Shown here: one piece after another, positions 6,745-7,890 of the stretch
How positions within the stretch are numbered: the stretch's first letter is position 1
Layout: the number at the start of each line of letters is the position of its first letter
Program-made: the position numbers and the translations under genes
Assembly: GCA_003511825.1 (NCBI GenBank)
Contig: DOIU01000012.1
Coordinates: forward strand, 8,927-16,816
Source: Gammaproteobacteria bacterium
GTDB lineage: Bacteria; Pseudomonadota; Gammaproteobacteria; Granulosicoccales; Granulosicoccaceae
DNA: 7,890 nucleotides
Direction of reading: 5' to 3'
Notes under the pieces: model-generated
What the model was told of the DNA's origin: nothing
The model's database searches: none
Seen by the model: only the letters and a program-made list of their open reading frames with translations

Positions 6745-6838
6745 CAAATACCGAGGGCCGGCTTCTTATGGCGCTGGTTTGTGTGTTTGGGTGGGGAACC
6801 AGGCGTGACTTGCCCTGGCGTGTTGCCAGAGTAGTGTT

Positions 6839-6866
6839 GCGGATGCCGAGTGGTGCCGGCATCCGC
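6839..6866 (-). repeat. Perfect 10-bp hairpin after dctP
   Basis: Arms GCGGATGCCG (6839-6848) and CGGCATCCGC (6857-6866) pair perfectly around 8 bases. It begins 10 bases after the dctP stop and lacks a T run on the minus strand. Such GC-rich hairpins between a binding-protein gene and its permease gene often protect the upstream mRNA or partly stop transcription, which keeps the binding protein in excess; here that is inference. A second weaker 5-bp GC stem lies at 6799-6818. Confidence 0.6.
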
Positions 6867-6876
6867 GCGTATAGGT

Positions 6877-7659
6877 TTACTTGCGTGGTAAGAACGCGTT
6901 GTTCTTCCAAACGGTGTAGCCGTCTCGAAAAGCATTCATGTCGTCCAGAACCTTTTTGAAGAAAGGATCCGCAGATTCTTCGGCGGCCGTTTCTTCCCAA
7001 GTTTTCTTGAAGACATCCAGCATTTCAGGAGACCACTGCTTGATGATAACGCCATTCTTTTCGACGTTTTCTTGCATCACGGTGTGCTGAATAGCTTCAC
7101 CCTCAGCAAAACTTTCTGCGACTTGGGCTTTACAGGCGTTCTCGATGATAGCTTGGTGCTGATCAGATGCGCCTTCCCAGACCTTCTTGTTAATCAGCAG
7201 CTCAAAGACTGTGGCTTGCTGGTGCCAGCCAGGAAAGTAGTTGTACTTCACCAACTTGTGGAAGCCGAGACGTGCGTCGATGGCAGGCATGGAGAATTCC
7301 GTGGCATCGATAGCGCCTTTTTCGAGCGCGGGAAAAATTTCACCGCCAGGGAGCAGGGAGGTTGCGACACCGAGCTTCTGCATGACTTTGCCGCCCAGGC
7401 CAAAGAAACGCATCTTCAGGCCTTTGAGGTCTTCAGGAGAGTTGATTTCGCGAGCGAACCAGCCAGACGTTTCTGGCGCGATGATCGCACACGGCAGAAC
7501 TTTGACATTAAAGCCAGCCTGGTCATACATCTCCTGGTAAAGGCTCATGCCGTTGCCGTAGTACAGCCAAGCGAGGTATTCACCGGCTTCGGGGCCAAAC
7601 GGAACTGCAGAAAACAGTGGAGAGGCGGGGATTTTACCGGCCCAGTAGCCTGCAGTGGT
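6877..7659 (-). CDS. dctP: TRAP solute-binding protein DctP (TakP/lactate-binding type), C-terminal piece of a frameshifted gene
   Basis: From ACC at 7659-7657 this frame is open for 260 codons to TAA at 6879-6877. It begins T-T-A-G-Y-W-A-G-K, continuing exactly where the upstream piece stops. The first ATG (7548-7546) is internal and has no role as a natural start. DctP features are clear: the conserved L-K-G-L-K-M-R segment whose Arg (7410-7408) normally binds the substrate carboxylate, G-G-E-I-F-P-A-L-E-K-G-A-I-D-A-T-E-F, and F-P-G-W-H-Q-Q. The last two resemble TakP of Rhodobacter (2-oxo acids) and the calcium-lactate binding protein of Thermus. The ligand is therefore probably a small 2-oxo or 2-hydroxy acid; the dld gene downstream favours lactate. 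The mature protein works in the periplasm and delivers ligand to DctQM. Confidence 0.93.
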   Translation of the reverse strand, partial: TTAGYWAGKIPASPLFSAVPFGPEAGEYLAWLYYGNGMSLYQEMYDQAGFNVKVLPCAIIAPETSGWFAREINSPEDLKGLKMRFFGLGGKVMQKLGVATSLLPGGEIFPALEKGAIDATEFSMPAIDARLGFHKLVKYNYFPGWHQQATVFELLINKKVWEGASDQHQAIIENACKAQVAESFAEGEAIQHTVMQENVEKNGVIIKQWSPEMLDVFKKTWEETAAEESADPFFKKVLDDMNAFRDGYTVWKNNAFLPRK

Positions 7660-7664
7660 TAGCC
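7657..7664 (-). other. Frameshift site in dctP
   Basis: The minus strand reads GGC TAA CCA in the upstream frame and GGC TA / ACC ACT GCA GGC in the downstream frame. One base is missing after TA; a C or T there gives Tyr and joins the two halves into one DctP (G-Y-T-T-A-G-Y-W). Stop of the upstream frame is 7661-7659. Confidence 0.85.
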
Positions 7665-7890
7665 GGAATTGATTTTGCCAGAGGATACAGCCTCCAGAAT
7701 TTCGAACGGTTTCACCAACTTGCCGGGCTCGTACACCTTCATTTTAAGGGTGCCGCCAGACATGCGATCCAGCTGTTCAGCGACTCGAGGAATGGGCGTG
7801 CCCAGACCGGGTAATGCTGTTGAGAATGCGATTGGCGTCTTGAGCAATAACTTGTCTGCAGCGTGTGCGGCAGAGGCGGTAGCCATCGCG
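7659..7890 (-). CDS. dctP: TRAP solute-binding protein DctP, N-terminal piece (start beyond the window, ends at frameshift)
   Basis: The frame enters from the right edge and ends at TAA 7661-7659. It opens with the end of a Sec signal peptide (A-T-A-S-A-A-H-A, then A-D-K). The ATG at 7886-7884 lies inside this signal sequence, and the hydrophobic core is still missing, so the true start is upstream of the window. The mature part has a first beta strand (L-L-L-K-T-P-I-A-F), P-R-V-A-E-Q-L-D-R-M-S-G-G-T-L, and F-E-I-L-E-A-V-S-S-G-K-I, the usual first lobe of DctP. With one restored base, the two pieces give 336 residues plus the rest of the signal peptide, the normal length of about 360. Confidence 0.9.
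   Translation of the reverse strand, partial: AMATASAAHAADKLLLKTPIAFSTALPGLGTPIPRVAEQLDRMSGGTLKMKVYEPGKLVKPFEILEAVSSGKINSG

Noticed and set aside
6444..6959. Plus-strand frame of 171 codons over dctQ and the dctP/dctQ gap
   Set aside because: Shadow of dctQ and the hairpin-bearing gap; no start signal or domain.

Overview
The window looks like a chromosomal piece of a Gram-negative, probably marine or aquatic, gammaproteobacterium. The respiratory D-lactate dehydrogenase is very close along its whole length to the Escherichia coli enzyme, a TRAP transporter supplies organic-acid uptake, and one gene encodes a secreted protein with a bacterial cadherin/Ig-like fold. All supported genes lie on the minus strand, so the biological order runs from right to left. 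No RNA gene, CRISPR array, insertion sequence or phage gene was seen.

Layout in transcription order: (1) 7890-6877, a DctP-type TRAP solute-binding protein, cut at its 5' end by the window edge and broken by an apparent one-base loss near 7660. (2) 6734-4669, the TRAP permease. The small (DctQ) part is interrupted at 6315-6320 by an apparent one-base loss in a T run; beyond it the same frame runs without a stop through the rest of DctQ, an extra hydrophobic helix, and the whole large permease DctM. The intact gene would be a fused dctQM of about 688 codons. (3) 4617-2902, dld, intact, with a strong ribosome binding site. (4) 2787-1390, a membrane-anchored TAXI-family binding protein with a long C-terminal cytoplasmic tail. 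(5) A 266-base gap, then 1123-1, the first 374 codons of a secreted cadherin/Ig-like protein with a Gly/Asn/Asp linker, running off the left edge.

Functional reading: the DctP protein belongs to the TakP / calcium-lactate-binding branch of TRAP binding proteins, and it sits directly upstream of its permease and a quinone-linked D-lactate dehydrogenase. The simplest inference is a unit that imports lactate (or a related 2-hydroxy/2-oxo acid) and oxidises D-lactate to pyruvate at the inner membrane. Each of the three spaces dctP/dctQM, dctQM/dld and dld/TAXI holds a perfect 10-11 bp inverted repeat with no adjacent T run; these may tune expression within the operon.

The main caution is that two single-base frameshifts lie within about 1.35 kb of otherwise well-conserved genes. 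They may be sequencing or assembly errors (one is in a homopolymer) or real decay of the transporter. I see no wholly new system. The least described parts are the secreted protein at the left edge, the orphan TAXI protein with its tail, and the hairpin pattern.
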